From: Prescottella agglutinans
GTDB lineage: Bacteria; Actinomycetota; Actinomycetes; Mycobacteriales; Mycobacteriaceae
Direction of reading: 5' to 3'
Assembly (NCBI RefSeq): GCF_004011865.1
Contig: NZ_RKLP01000015.1
Location: forward strand, 78,139-142,138
DNA length: 64,000 bases
A program made the translations under genes and the position numbers. The number at the start of each line of letters is the position of its first letter. The stretch's first letter is position 1. Shown piece by piece: positions 26,666 to 36,486 of the stretch. Under the pieces are notes generated by a model, which saw only the letters and a program-made list of their open reading frames with translations, ran no database searches and was not told the DNA's origin.

Positions 26666-27489
26666 TGCCCGCCCAGCTCACGGGACTCGACGGGAAGGTC
26701 GCGGTCGTCACCGGCGCCGGGCGGATGCGTTCGATCGGCCGGGAGACCGCGGTCGAACTCGCCCGTGCCGGTTGCGATGTCGTCGTCACCGGCACGGGAC
26801 GCACGCCGGACCGCTACACCGATGAGGAGAAGGCCGCCGGCTGGCGCGACATCGAATCCGTTGCCGACGAGATTCGCGCGCTGGGTCGGAAGGCGACCGC
26901 CGTGGTCGCCGACGTCGCCGACGAGGACTCGGTGAACGCACTGTGCGCCCGGGTGCAGGAGGAGTTCGGCGGGGTGGACGTCCTCGTCAACAACGCCGCC
27001 GCGTCCCGCGGCGGCGATCGCGTGCCGGTGACCGAACTCGACGTCGACGTCTGGGACCGGGTTCTCCGAGTCAACCTGCGGGGCACCTTCCTGATGAGCC
27101 GGGCCTTCGCACGGGCGATGGTCGAGCGGGGCGCGGGCGGGTGCATCGTCAACATCTCCTCGATCGGCGGGAAGACGGGCGGCGCCAACACTGCCGCGTA
27201 CGCCGCATCGAAGGCCGCAGTCCAGTCGTTGACGTCGTCGATGGCCAAGGAACTGGGGCCGTCGGGGATCCGGGTGAACGCCCTGTGCCCGGGGGTCACC
27301 TCCACGAGCCGACTCGACGACTGGCCCGCGGATGTCTGGCAGAAATACGTGGAGGCCAACATCCCGCTGCAGCGGGCCGGCAATCCGCGTGAGGTGGCCT
27401 GGGCCGCAGTCTTTCTGGGCAGCGACCAGGCTGCCTGGGTGAGCGGCCAATCCTGGAACGTCGACGGTGGCCAGTTGACGATCCGCTGA
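26665..27489 (+). CDS. Short-chain dehydrogenase/reductase
   Basis: This 274-aa SDR has the cofactor motif VTGAGRMRSIGRETA near residue 16, the NNAA motif, the catalytic Ser in ISSIGGKTG and YAASK, and a C-terminal GQSWNVDGGQ. It should use NAD(P)(H). Placed after a thiolase and before a CoA ligase, a 3-hydroxyacyl-CoA or alcohol/ketone reaction is likely. The insertion with TPDRYTDEEKAAGW after the second strand is longer than in minimal SDRs. It starts at the base following the thiolase stop overlap. Confidence 0.9.
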
Positions 27490-27540
27490 TCCGGGCCGGT
27501 CACCCGGCCCCGAACGATCCTTCCCCGGAGAGGTGTTGTG

Positions 27541-29187
27541 ATGTCCGAGCTTCGTCGAGTACCGGATGCGCGCGCGGAAGCCGTTGCGCGGCTGACGGCG
27601 CCGGGTGCGGCCTTCGAGATCGTGGAGGAGCCGGTGCGGGGCGCGGCGATGCCGGTGTTCCGCAACCGGTACAGATCCCTGCACCGGTTGCTGGTCGAGT
27701 CGGCTCGCTACGGTGATGCCGAGTATCTCGTGTGCGATGACCTACGGCTCACCTTCACCGAGCACCTCGATCGGGTTGCCTCGCTCGCGCAGGAACTGCG
27801 GTCCCGATACGGCATCGGCAAGGGTGACCGGGTTGCGATCCTGTCCGCCAACAACGCCGAGTGGATCATGACGTTCTGGGCGGCCACCGCGCTCGGCGCC
27901 GTCACGGTCGGCATGAACTCGCTGTGGTCGGCCCGCGAGATCGAGTACGGCGTGGAGCTTTCCGAGCCCAGCCTGATCGTGGCCGACGCCCCGCGCCGGG
28001 AACTGCTCGGCACGGTGGACATGCCTGTCCTGACCGTCGAGCACGACATCCCGGCGATGTCGACGGCCCACCCGGGCGCGGAGCTGCCGGTACCCGATGT
28101 GGACGAGGAGGACCCGGCGGTCATCCTCTTCACCAGTGGGACCACCGGCCGGCCCAAGGGAGCGACCCACTCGCAGCGGAACATGGTGGCCGCGGTGGAC
28201 TTCCACCGGTTCAACGACGCATTGGCAACCGAACTCGGCAGGGCACCGGGTGGTCGACGATTCCTGTTGGCGACACCGCTCTTCCACATCGCGGCGCTGC
28301 ACAATCTCGCCGTACCGCGCCTCGCGTTCGGTGACACCGCGGTGATCACCACCGGCCGATTCGACATCGACCGGGTGTTGCGGCTGATCGAACGCGAGCG
28401 CGTGACGAACTGGGGCGCCGTCCCCACCATGGTGAGCCGGATCGTCGAACACGGTGACCTCTCGGGTTACGACCTGTCGTCGTTGCAGACGATCTCGGTC
28501 AGTTCGGCGCCGTCGTCGGCCGCTCTCAAGGAGCGGCTGCGCCAGACGCTGCCGGTGGCGGGCCGCTCCCTCGGTACCACCTACGGATTGACGGAATCAT
28601 CTTCGGCGGCAACCATTGCCACCGCAGCCGACCTGGCCGAGCGTCCAGATACGGTCGGGACCGCCGTGCCGACCATGAGTGTCGAGATCCGGGACGAGCA
28701 CGGCGCGCGGGTGCCGGACGGTGTGGAGGGCGAGATCTGTGTCCGAGGCCCCCTGGTGATGCTCGGGTATTGGAACAACCCCGAGGCGACCGCGGCGGCG
28801 ATCGACGACGCGGGCTGGATGCAGACGGGCGATCTGGGGATACTGGAGGACGGACACCTCCGGATCAGCAGTCGTCGTTCCGATCTCATACTTCGTGGTG
28901 GCGAGAACGTCTACCCCGTCGAGGTCGAGAACGTCCTCGCCGAGCATCCCGCGGTGCGCGAGTGCATCGTGCTGGGCGTCGAGCATCCGGACCTCGGCGA
29001 GGAGGTGTGCGCGGTCGCCGTGGTCGCGGAGGGCGACGCGGTCACCGCCCCGGACCTGGAGGCATTCATGGTCGAACGTATTGCGCGGTACAAGGTTCCG
29101 ACGCGATGGACGCTCACGACGACCGAACTCCCGAGAAACGCGACCGGAAAGGTCAAGCGGCAAGAGGTGGTGCTCTCGGCCGAGTAG
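27541..29187 (+). CDS. AMP-forming acyl-CoA ligase
   Basis: The 548-aa ANL enzyme contains LFTSGTTGRPKG, YGLTESSS, GYWNNPEAT, QTGDLG, LRGGENVYPVEVE and the catalytic Lys in ATGKVKR. It activates a carboxylic acid to its CoA thioester. ATG 27541 is chosen over the adjacent GTG 27538 because ggagagg (27527-27533) fits better. It is the last enzyme of the 21042 operon and is followed by a hairpin. It differs from the 11782-13317 ligase, so the cluster has two acid-activating steps. Confidence 0.92.
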   Translation: MSELRRVPDARAEAVARLTAPGAAFEIVEEPVRGAAMPVFRNRYRSLHRLLVESARYGDAEYLVCDDLRLTFTEHLDRVASLAQELRSRYGIGKGDRVAILSANNAEWIMTFWAATALGAVTVGMNSLWSAREIEYGVELSEPSLIVADAPRRELLGTVDMPVLTVEHDIPAMSTAHPGAELPVPDVDEEDPAVILFTSGTTGRPKGATHSQRNMVAAVDFHRFNDALATELGRAPGGRRFLLATPLFHIAALHNLAVPRLAFGDTAVITTGRFDIDRVLRLIERERVTNWGAVPTMVSRIVEHGDLSGYDLSSLQTISVSSAPSSAALKERLRQTLPVAGRSLGTTYGLTESSSAATIATAADLAERPDTVGTAVPTMSVEIRDEHGARVPDGVEGEICVRGPLVMLGYWNNPEATAAAIDDAGWMQTGDLGILEDGHLRISSRRSDLILRGGENVYPVEVENVLAEHPAVRECIVLGVEHPDLGEEVCAVAVVAEGDAVTAPDLEAFMVERIARYKVPTRWTLTTTELPRNATGKVKRQEVVLSAE

Positions 29188-29211
29188 TCGCAGGATTCGT
29201 TCCGTCCCGCA

Positions 29212-29237
29212 GAGGGTGCTGCCGGTGCAGCGCCCTC
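29212..29237 (+). terminator. Hairpin after the ligase operon
   Basis: gagggtgctgc (29212-29222) pairs with gcagcgccctc (29227-29237) with one G-T pair, separating the ligase operon from the Opp-type importer. Confidence 0.5.
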
Positions 29238-29545
29238 CGCGGCGTGCCTGCGAACCACCGTCCGCTAGCAGGGCAGTTTACCGAAAACGCCTATACGGCA
29301 GTGAAATACGCCACACATCTTCGGCGACGAGCTGATATGGTCTGATCCGCCACGGCGGGAGATCGCATCGTCGACGTCCCTCGTGCCATCAAGCAGCCAC
29401 AGCGTGTCGGGCGGCCGTGCCCGACGTCTGTACCGCAGTGGAGAGCTGTCCCGTTCGCTGCGGACAGCGTGACCCCCGACAAGCACACACCGTCTACCCC
29501 CGATCGGCACAGCTCGGTTCGTCGTGGACATGCAGGAGGACATCA
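29238..29545 (+). other. Leader/promoter gap of the Opp-type importer
   Basis: This gap, 358 bp counted from the ligase stop, has no convincing gene on either strand. TATACG (near 29292) and TATGGT (near 29337) are possible -10 sequences but lack good -35 partners. aggagga precedes the ATG at 29546. Confidence 0.3.
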
Positions 29546-31117
29546 ATGAGGGAGAAGTGGATCCGCGGGTCGAGGAATCTCGCGGCGTTGGCGGCGGCCG
29601 CGGCAGTACTGGCGGCGTGCGGTGGTGGTGCGTCTTCGTCGACGCCGTCGGGCGCCTCCGGTGAGCTCGACCCGACGGCCGTCCTGCGTGTCACCGCGAG
29701 CGCGCCGACTCGCAACCTGGATCCGTACCTGCAGACCAGCTACGGCGGATGGGGTTATCTCACACCGGTGTTCGATCGGTTGACCGTCGTGGACGGGGAG
29801 GGGAACCTCCAGCCCGGACTCGCCGAGTCGTGGGAGTTCGCACCGGACGGTTCGTATCTCGAGCTGAAGCTGCGTCGCGGCGTCGTGTTCCACGACGGTG
29901 CGCCGTTCGATGCCGCTGCGGTGGCCGCGAACATCCAGCGAGGCAAGACGATGGAGGGCAGCACGGTCGTGGCCGCGCTGAAGAACATCACGAACGTCGA
30001 GGTCGTGGACGACCACACCGTGCGCCTGCGGCTGGCACCCGGTACCGGTGTGGAACTGCCCGGTGTCTTCAGCTCCAACGTCGGAATGATGGTCAGCCCC
30101 ACAGCTATTGCCGCAGGTGCAGACCTGCGCAACAATCCGGGACAGGCCGGTTCGGGCGCGTATGTGGTCACCGCCTACGTCCCGGAGGAGTCGGTCACGC
30201 TCGCGCGCGCCGAGGGCACGAACTGGGATCCGGAGGCCGGTAAGGTCGCGGGTATCGAGTTCAAGTGGGTCGCGGACGCGAGCACTCGCCTGAACGGGAT
30301 CAAGACCGGAGCCACCGATCTGAGCTGGGTGAGCTCGGCCAACGAGGTCGTCGAGGCGGGATCGCTCTCCAAGAGTGGCACGCTCGACGTCACCGAGGTC
30401 CCCTTCCGGAACGTACTCGGCCTCTACATGCGTCCTCAGGGCGATCTCGCCAAGCCCGAGGTGCGGCAGGCGGTGGCGTCGGCCATCGACCCGGCCGCGA
30501 TCGGCGCGCTGTTCTCCGACACCTGCACGCCGAACCGTCAGCTGTACCCGGCCGGAAGTTGGTCGGCGGACGAGTCGTACCAGTACCCCTACCAGTTCGA
30601 CCTCGAGAAGGCGAAGAGCCTCGTGCAGGCCGCGGGCGGTGCGAAGGTCACGCTGACCTTCGCGGCGGGTACCAACACGGAGAAGCCGGCGAACGTCATC
30701 CAGTCCACGTTGTCGCAGGCTGGGATCGACGCGGAACTCAACCCGGTCCCCAACACGCAGAACGAGCCCCGCTACATCGCCGGTGACTTCCAGTCGATGG
30801 TCGCGAACAGCTTCAGCCCCAAGGTCGACCCGGCCGAGACGGTCAACTACTTCCTGACCGGCTCCTACGACCTGGCCAACGGCAACCCGCAGATCAAGGA
30901 ACTCGCCGCGAAGGCCGCCGATCCGACTCTGCCGGAGGAGGATCGGGCGCCGCTCTACAACCAGATCTGGGACCTGACGCTGAAGGAGGCGATGTTCGTG
31001 CCGATCTGCAACCAGACCAACGCCACCGTCTCCACCGCGAAGGTCGTGGGCACCGAGGACATGCCGTGGGTCAATCTGGGGATCTTCGACGTCCGGCACG
31101 TGGGGATGACCAAGTAG
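29546..31117 (+). CDS. Opp/Dpp-type ABC importer substrate-binding lipoprotein
   Basis: The 523-aa protein has a lipoprotein signal (lipobox LAAC near residue 25) followed by a low-complexity Gly/Ser linker. It then has the SBP family 5 core, with LRVTASAPTRNLDPYLQTS, WEFAPDGSYLELKLRRGVVFHDGAPF and the later VRQAVASAIDP. Family members bind peptides, nickel, sugars or other small molecules and pass them to an OppBCDF-type channel. All four partner genes follow on the same strand. Proximity to the CoA-ester operon suggests that the ligand is a catabolic substrate rather than a peptide, but the sequence does not show this. Confidence 0.9.
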   Translation: MREKWIRGSRNLAALAAAAAVLAACGGGASSSTPSGASGELDPTAVLRVTASAPTRNLDPYLQTSYGGWGYLTPVFDRLTVVDGEGNLQPGLAESWEFAPDGSYLELKLRRGVVFHDGAPFDAAAVAANIQRGKTMEGSTVVAALKNITNVEVVDDHTVRLRLAPGTGVELPGVFSSNVGMMVSPTAIAAGADLRNNPGQAGSGAYVVTAYVPEESVTLARAEGTNWDPEAGKVAGIEFKWVADASTRLNGIKTGATDLSWVSSANEVVEAGSLSKSGTLDVTEVPFRNVLGLYMRPQGDLAKPEVRQAVASAIDPAAIGALFSDTCTPNRQLYPAGSWSADESYQYPYQFDLEKAKSLVQAAGGAKVTLTFAAGTNTEKPANVIQSTLSQAGIDAELNPVPNTQNEPRYIAGDFQSMVANSFSPKVDPAETVNYFLTGSYDLANGNPQIKELAAKAADPTLPEEDRAPLYNQIWDLTLKEAMFVPICNQTNATVSTAKVVGTEDMPWVNLGIFDVRHVGMTK

Positions 31118-31161
31118 TTCCGTCCGGAGACCGACACCTGCCGAGACTCTAGGGGCTGACG

Positions 31162-32103
31162 ATGCTGCGTTATGCCGGCCGACGGTTGCTGGCGGCGATT
31201 CCGCTGCTGTTGATCGTGCCGTTGTTGATATTCCTGTTGATCGATTTCGCGCCCGGGGATCCCGCGGTGATCCTCGCGGGGGAGGACCCGTCGCCCGAGC
31301 GACTCGAGCAGTTGCGCGCCACACTGCATCTGGATCAGAACGTGTTCGTGCGGTATCTGGACTGGGTGGGCGGGGTGCTCCGGGGTGACCTCGGGGTCTC
31401 GCTGCTGTCGGATCAGTCGGTGGCCGAGTTGCTGTTCCGGCGCATGGCGACGACGCTGTCGCTGGTCGGGTTCGCGATGGTGCTCGCAGTGGTGATCGGT
31501 GTCGTGCTCGGTGTGCTGGGATCCCTGCGTCCGGGCGGGGTGGTCGATCGCGGGATCAACGTGATCGCGTCGATCGCGATCGCGATCCCGGCCTTCTGGT
31601 TCGGCCTGGTGCTGGTGTCGCTGTTCGCGGTGTCGAATCAGATCTTCCCGGCGTTCGGGTACGTCCCGCTCTCGGACGGTGTGGTGCCGTGGTTCCAGCA
31701 CCTGGTGCTGCCGGGTGTCGCGCTGGCGTTGCTGCCGGCGGCGGAGGTGACGCTGCAGTTGCGTTCGGCCCTCGGACAGGTGATGGGCAGCGACTACATC
31801 CTCAACGCCAAGGCCCGCGGGCTGGGGCAGGCGAGCGTGATCCTCAAGCACGGCCTGAAGAACGCCTGCATCCCGGTGGTGACGGTCCTCGGCTTCCGGG
31901 TCGCCGAGGTCCTCGGCGGTGCGGTGACGATCGAGATCATCTACAGCATGCCGGGGATGGGTTCGCTTGCCGTCAACAGCGTTCAGAACCATGACGTTCC
32001 GGTGCTGCTCGGGTTCGTGCTGTTCACCACCTGTGTGGTCGTGATCGTCAATCTGCTGGTCGACATCTCGTACGGCTACTTCAATCCGAAGGTGCGCGCA
32101 TGA
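31162..32103 (+). CDS. ABC importer permease, OppB/DppB type
   Basis: The 313-aa permease starts MLRYAGRRLLAAIPLLLIVP, the usual OppB opening. It contains the family motif DFAPGDPAVI, six hydrophobic segments, the EAA-like loop AKARGLGQASVILKHGLKNA and a C-terminal SMPGMGSLAVNSVQNHD. It forms half of the membrane channel with the next gene, which it overlaps by four bases (ATGA). Confidence 0.92.
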   Translation: MLRYAGRRLLAAIPLLLIVPLLIFLLIDFAPGDPAVILAGEDPSPERLEQLRATLHLDQNVFVRYLDWVGGVLRGDLGVSLLSDQSVAELLFRRMATTLSLVGFAMVLAVVIGVVLGVLGSLRPGGVVDRGINVIASIAIAIPAFWFGLVLVSLFAVSNQIFPAFGYVPLSDGVVPWFQHLVLPGVALALLPAAEVTLQLRSALGQVMGSDYILNAKARGLGQASVILKHGLKNACIPVVTVLGFRVAEVLGGAVTIEIIYSMPGMGSLAVNSVQNHDVPVLLGFVLFTTCVVVIVNLLVDISYGYFNPKVRA

Positions 32104-32987
32104 CAACGACTTTGCCTTCCGACACCGCGCCGGAGCGCATTCCCGGCACCGCTGGGCGGGTGTGGGGCTTCGCGCGACGGCGTCCGGCTGCGGTGATCGC
32201 CGGTACGTTCGTGCTGCTGTTGGTGGTGATGGCGGTCTTCGCGCCGCTGCTGGCACCGTACGATCCGTACGCGCAGGAGGTGGTGAACCGACTGCAGCCG
32301 CCGTCGTCGGTGCACTGGCTGGGCACCGACGACTACGGCCGGGATGTGCTCAGCCGGTTGATCTACGGTGCGCGGATCTCGCTCCAGGCGTCGTTGCAGG
32401 CGGTTGCGCTGGCACTGGTGCTGGGGTTGCCCTTCGGTGTGATCGCCGGTTACCTCGGTGGCTGGGTCGACACGGTGCTGACCCGGATCATGGACGCGCT
32501 CATGAGCGCACCGTCCCTGGTACTCGCGATCACGATCGTTGCGGTTCTCGGTTCGGGGATCACGAACGCGATGCTCGCGGTCGGTCTGGTGATGGCACCT
32601 CGCTTCTACCGCGTCGCGCGGGCGTCGACGATGGACGTGCGTGGGGACACCTACATCGAGGCGTCGGTGGCGTTGGGGTGCACGATGTCCCGGACGATCG
32701 TGCGGCACATCCTGCCGAACGTGATGCCGCCGATCGTCCTGGTGATCTCCGTTTCACTGGGCACCGCGGTCGCCGCGGAGGCGAGCCTGAGCTTCCTCGG
32801 GCTCGGCGCCAAGCCGCCGGCCGCGAGCTGGGGATCGATGCTCAGCACCGCCGCGTCGAACATGCAGCTCGCTCCGTACCTGGTGTGGCCGCCCGGCGTG
32901 ATGATCTTCCTGACCGTGTTGGCGTTCACCTATCTCGGCGACGGTGTGCGCCGCGCCCTGACGAGGAGTCGCAATGGCAGCAACTGA
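32100..32987 (+). CDS. ABC importer permease, OppC/DppC type
   Basis: The 295-aa partner permease has the N-terminal first span, the HWLGTDDYGRDVLSRLIYGAR segment characteristic of OppC, an EAA-type loop near ASVALGCTMSRTIVRHILPN, and EASLSFLGLGAKPP near the C-terminus. It overlaps the upstream permease by four bases and the ATPase by fourteen. Confidence 0.92.
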   Translation: MTTTLPSDTAPERIPGTAGRVWGFARRRPAAVIAGTFVLLLVVMAVFAPLLAPYDPYAQEVVNRLQPPSSVHWLGTDDYGRDVLSRLIYGARISLQASLQAVALALVLGLPFGVIAGYLGGWVDTVLTRIMDALMSAPSLVLAITIVAVLGSGITNAMLAVGLVMAPRFYRVARASTMDVRGDTYIEASVALGCTMSRTIVRHILPNVMPPIVLVISVSLGTAVAAEASLSFLGLGAKPPAASWGSMLSTAASNMQLAPYLVWPPGVMIFLTVLAFTYLGDGVRRALTRSRNGSN

Positions 32988-34029
32988 CACGCTCGTCCGC
33001 ACCGACGGGACTCCCGTCGATCCCACGGCACCGCTGCTGCGGGTGCGGGACCTGACCGTGCAGTTCCGGGCCGGCCGCAAGGACTGGGTCACCGCGGTCG
33101 ACGGGGTCTCCTTCGAGGTCGCTGCCGGTGAATCCGTCGCCCTGGTCGGTGAATCCGGCTCCGGCAAGACCGTGTCCTCGCTCGCGGTGATGGGGTTGAC
33201 GCCAGACACCGGCGGCCGGATCGCCCGTGGCAGTGTCGAATTCGACGGCCGTGACCTGACGGCACTGCCGGCCAAGGAATGGCGCAACCTGCGCGGCACG
33301 GGAATGGGCATGATCTTCCAGCAGCCCATCCGCTCCCTCAACCCCGCCTACACGGTCGGCGATCAGATCGCGGAATCGGTGCGCAAGCACCTCGGTCTCG
33401 ACCGCAAGGCGGCGATGGCCCGTGCCGTCGAGATGCTCGAGCTGGTGCAGATCCCGCGCGCGGCGGACCGCGTGCGCGAGTATCCGCACGCGTTCAGCGG
33501 CGGCATGTGCCAGCGGGTGATGATCGCGATGGTCATGGCATGCAATCCGCGCCTGCTGATCGCGGACGAGCCGACCACCGCCCTGGACGTGACGGTGCAG
33601 GAGACGATCCTGGATCTGCTGCGGGACCTGCAGGAGCAGACCGGGGTGTCGCTGTTGTTCGTCACCCACGACCTCGGTGTGGTCGCCGAACTGTGCCGCC
33701 GCGTCGTCGTCATGTACGCCGGCGAGGTCATCGAGGACGGACCGGCCGACGGGGTGTTCTTCGCCCCGCAGCACCCCTACACGTCGGGGCTGCTCGCGTC
33801 GATCCCGCGCCCGGGGATGACCGCGGATCGCCGTCTGACCGCGATCCCGGGCCGGATCCCCGCGGCGGGGGAGTGGCCCGCGGGCTGCCACTTCCACGAC
33901 CGCTGCGCCCACGCCCGGACCGGGCTGTGCGATGTCACCCACCCCGCGCTGACCGACACCGCACCCGGTCGCGCCGCGCGCTGTCTGCGCGTGACCGATC
34001 TGCAGCTACGAGGAGTGGAGGCGCCATGA
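32974..34029 (+). CDS. ABC importer ATPase, OppD/DppD type
   Basis: The 351-aa ATPase has Walker A GESGSGKT, the signature FSGGMCQRVMIAMV, Walker B LLIADEPTTALDVTVQ and the OppD C-terminal region with HPYTSGLLASIPRPG, CHFHDRC and further cysteines. That region may hold an Fe-S cluster as in other OppD/OppF proteins. The start at 32974 follows gaggag and lies inside the upstream permease gene. The stop overlaps the second ATPase. Confidence 0.92.
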   Translation: MAATDTLVRTDGTPVDPTAPLLRVRDLTVQFRAGRKDWVTAVDGVSFEVAAGESVALVGESGSGKTVSSLAVMGLTPDTGGRIARGSVEFDGRDLTALPAKEWRNLRGTGMGMIFQQPIRSLNPAYTVGDQIAESVRKHLGLDRKAAMARAVEMLELVQIPRAADRVREYPHAFSGGMCQRVMIAMVMACNPRLLIADEPTTALDVTVQETILDLLRDLQEQTGVSLLFVTHDLGVVAELCRRVVVMYAGEVIEDGPADGVFFAPQHPYTSGLLASIPRPGMTADRRLTAIPGRIPAAGEWPAGCHFHDRCAHARTGLCDVTHPALTDTAPGRAARCLRVTDLQLRGVEAP

Positions 34030-34832
34030 GCCTGCTCGAGGTCACGAACCTGACGAAGTCGTTCTCCACCCGCCGCGACTTCCTGGGTCGTCGCACCGGG
34101 TGGACGCACGCCGTGCAGGACGTCTCGTTCACGCTCGATGCGGGGGAATGCCTTGCCGTCGTCGGCGAGTCCGGTGCCGGCAAGTCCACCGTCGGGCGGA
34201 TGGTGCTCCGGCTGATCGAACCCGACACGGGCACAGTCACGTTCGATGGCAAGAACGTCCTCGCCGCGAAACCGACACGGCTGCGCGAGATGCGGCGCGG
34301 CATGCAGATGATCTGCCAGGACCCGCACAGCTCGCTCGACCCCCGGATGACCGTGGCCGACGCGGTCGCCGAACCACTGATCGTGCACAGCGACCTCGAT
34401 CGGGCGGCCCGGCGGCGGCGCGCACAGGAACTGCTCGACAGGGTCGGCATCGGATCCCGCTACCTCGGTCGGTACCCGGCCGAGCTCTCCGGCGGTCAGC
34501 TCCAGCGCGTCGCGATCGCCCGGGCGCTCACGCTCGAGCCGAAGATGATCGTCTGTGACGAGCCCGTTGCCGCGCTGGATGTCTCGGTGCGGGCCCAGGT
34601 GCTCAACCTGCTGCGCGATCTGCAGAAGGAGCTGGGTCTGGCCTACCTGTTCGTGTGCCACGACCTCGCGCTCATCGAGGTCATCGCCGACCGCGTGATG
34701 GTCATGAAGTCCGGTGCGGTCGTCGAGTCCGGCACCGTCGACGAGATCTACCACGCGCCCCGCGAGGAGTACACGCGCCAGCTGCTCGACGCCATTCCCG
34801 TCCCAGTCCCGCGGGCCGCGCGTCGCCCGTGA
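34026..34832 (+). CDS. ABC importer ATPase, OppF/DppF type
   Basis: The 268-aa ATPase contains GESGAGKST, the signature LSGGQLQRVAIARAL, Walker B MIVCDEPVAALDVSV and a switch His in VCHDLALIE. It is shorter than typical OppF (about 320) because the Cys-containing C-terminal segment is missing; it ends soon after the EYTRQLLDAIP region. Its partner at 32974 still carries that segment. It converges on the MFS gene with a 15-base gap. Confidence 0.91.
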   Translation: MSLLEVTNLTKSFSTRRDFLGRRTGWTHAVQDVSFTLDAGECLAVVGESGAGKSTVGRMVLRLIEPDTGTVTFDGKNVLAAKPTRLREMRRGMQMICQDPHSSLDPRMTVADAVAEPLIVHSDLDRAARRRRAQELLDRVGIGSRYLGRYPAELSGGQLQRVAIARALTLEPKMIVCDEPVAALDVSVRAQVLNLLRDLQKELGLAYLFVCHDLALIEVIADRVMVMKSGAVVESGTVDEIYHAPREEYTRQLLDAIPVPVPRAARRP

Positions 34833-34847
34833 CCGGTGGCCGGGCGG

Positions 34848-36413
34848 TCAGTCGACGTCGGCGAGTTCCTCGGCATCGGGTTCCTCGGTGAGTGACGAGA
34901 TCCCGCGACCGCCGGGTGCCCAGACCCCGAGGACGACGGCGGTGACAAGCATGACGCCGGCGAGGACCATCGACGCCTCCTGCATGCCCTGGAGGAACGA
35001 TTCCTTGGCGAACTCGGCGAGCTGCTGTCCCTGAGGCCCGGCCAGTTTCGACACCTCGAGGGCGGCGGCGAGAGAGTCGCCGACGGGCTGTTTGGCCGGT
35101 TCGGGCACGGCGTCGACCGCAGGGCGAATGTGTTGTCCGTAGCCGGCGGCGAGCACGCTGCCGGCGAGGGCGACACCGATCGCGGCGCCGACCTCCCGGG
35201 TCGCGTCGTTGACCGCCGACGCGACTCCCTGCTTGGCGGTCGGGGTGTTCTGGACGATCGCGGTGGTCGCCGGGGCGGTGCACAGGCCGAGTCCGACGGC
35301 GGCGATCACCAGTGGCACGGCGACGTCGCGGTAGGTGCTGTCGGCGTCGAGTTGGCCGAGCAGCGCGAGCGAGGCTCCGAGCACGGCCAGGCCGACGAAG
35401 GTGAGCACCCGCAGCCCGAACAGCGGGATCAGCAACGGCGCCGCCATCGACAGCGCGAGGACCACCACCGCGATCGGGGCGAGCGCCAGCGCCGACTGCA
35501 GTGGCGAGTAGCCCAGCACGAGTTGCAGATGCTGGACGATGAGGAAGAACAGGCCGAACGTCGCGAGGAACTGGAGCGTCAGCGACGCGGCGCCGACGCC
35601 GAAGGAGCGGTTGCCGAAGAGTCGGACGTCGAGGAGTGGGTGCTCGGTGCGGGTCTCGACGACCGCGAACACCGCGCCGGCGGCCAGGCCGCCGACGATC
35701 GCGGCGAGCACCCACGGGTCGAGCCAACCGCGTTGCGGGGCTTCGATGATGCCGAGCACGAACAGGCCGATCGACGCGGCGCTCAAGACCGCGCCGCGGA
35801 CGTCGAAGGGGTACGAGTGCTCGTCGCGTGAGGACGGGATGGTGAACGCGAGCACGAAGAGCACGGCCGACGCGACCGCCAGGCCGATGAAGATCGCGTG
35901 CCACGACCACTTCTCGAGCAGCAGTCCGGACCCGATCAACCCGGCGATACCGCCCGAACCGGCCACACCCGACCAGATTCCGACGGCCTTGGCGCGTTGT
36001 GCGGCAGGGAAACTCGCGGTGAGGATGGACAACGTCGCCGGCATGACGAACGCTGCGCCGACCCCCGCGACCGCCCGGGCGGCGATGATCCACGTCGGTG
36101 TGTCGAGGACGATCGGCGACGCGGCGGCGAGTCCGAACACCAGCAGACCGAACACGAGCACCCCGCGCCGGCCGTAGCGGTCGCCGAGCGCGCCGGACGG
36201 CAGCAGCAGGCAGGCGAGCGCCAGCGTGTAACCGTCGACGATCCACGTCAGTTGGGACTGGGTGGCGCCGGTGTCGCGGGCGAGGTCGGCGAGCGCGGTG
36301 TTGAGCGCGGCCATCGCGGCCACGACCAGCGCGACCGCGGCGCACGATACGGAGAGCGTCCAGATCTGGCCCCGGGTCATCCGGGCGTTCGTTCCCGTGT
36401 ATTTTCCAGCCAT
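34848..36413 (-). CDS. MFS multidrug exporter, DHA2 (14-span) type
   Basis: The 521-aa transporter has about 14 hydrophobic segments. The motifs LTWIVDGYTLALACLLLPSG (motif D1-like) and GALGDRYGRRGVLVFGL (motif A) are typical of EmrB/QacA proton antiporters. It is divergent from a TetR gene across a 73-bp promoter gap, the standard repressor/exporter arrangement. Substrates are probably hydrophobic toxic compounds; the cytoplasmic C-terminal tail is acidic. Confidence 0.92.
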   Translation of the reverse strand: MAGKYTGTNARMTRGQIWTLSVSCAAVALVVAAMAALNTALADLARDTGATQSQLTWIVDGYTLALACLLLPSGALGDRYGRRGVLVFGLLVFGLAAASPIVLDTPTWIIAARAVAGVGAAFVMPATLSILTASFPAAQRAKAVGIWSGVAGSGGIAGLIGSGLLLEKWSWHAIFIGLAVASAVLFVLAFTIPSSRDEHSYPFDVRGAVLSAASIGLFVLGIIEAPQRGWLDPWVLAAIVGGLAAGAVFAVVETRTEHPLLDVRLFGNRSFGVGAASLTLQFLATFGLFFLIVQHLQLVLGYSPLQSALALAPIAVVVLALSMAAPLLIPLFGLRVLTFVGLAVLGASLALLGQLDADSTYRDVAVPLVIAAVGLGLCTAPATTAIVQNTPTAKQGVASAVNDATREVGAAIGVALAGSVLAAGYGQHIRPAVDAVPEPAKQPVGDSLAAALEVSKLAGPQGQQLAEFAKESFLQGMQEASMVLAGVMLVTAVVLGVWAPGGRGISSLTEEPDAEELADVD

Positions 36414-36486
36414 GCGGGCCTCCCCGTAGGAAACAAGACTGCCAGTATCGTAGGTGAACTGATGGTTCTACAAGAGGCGGTGACGG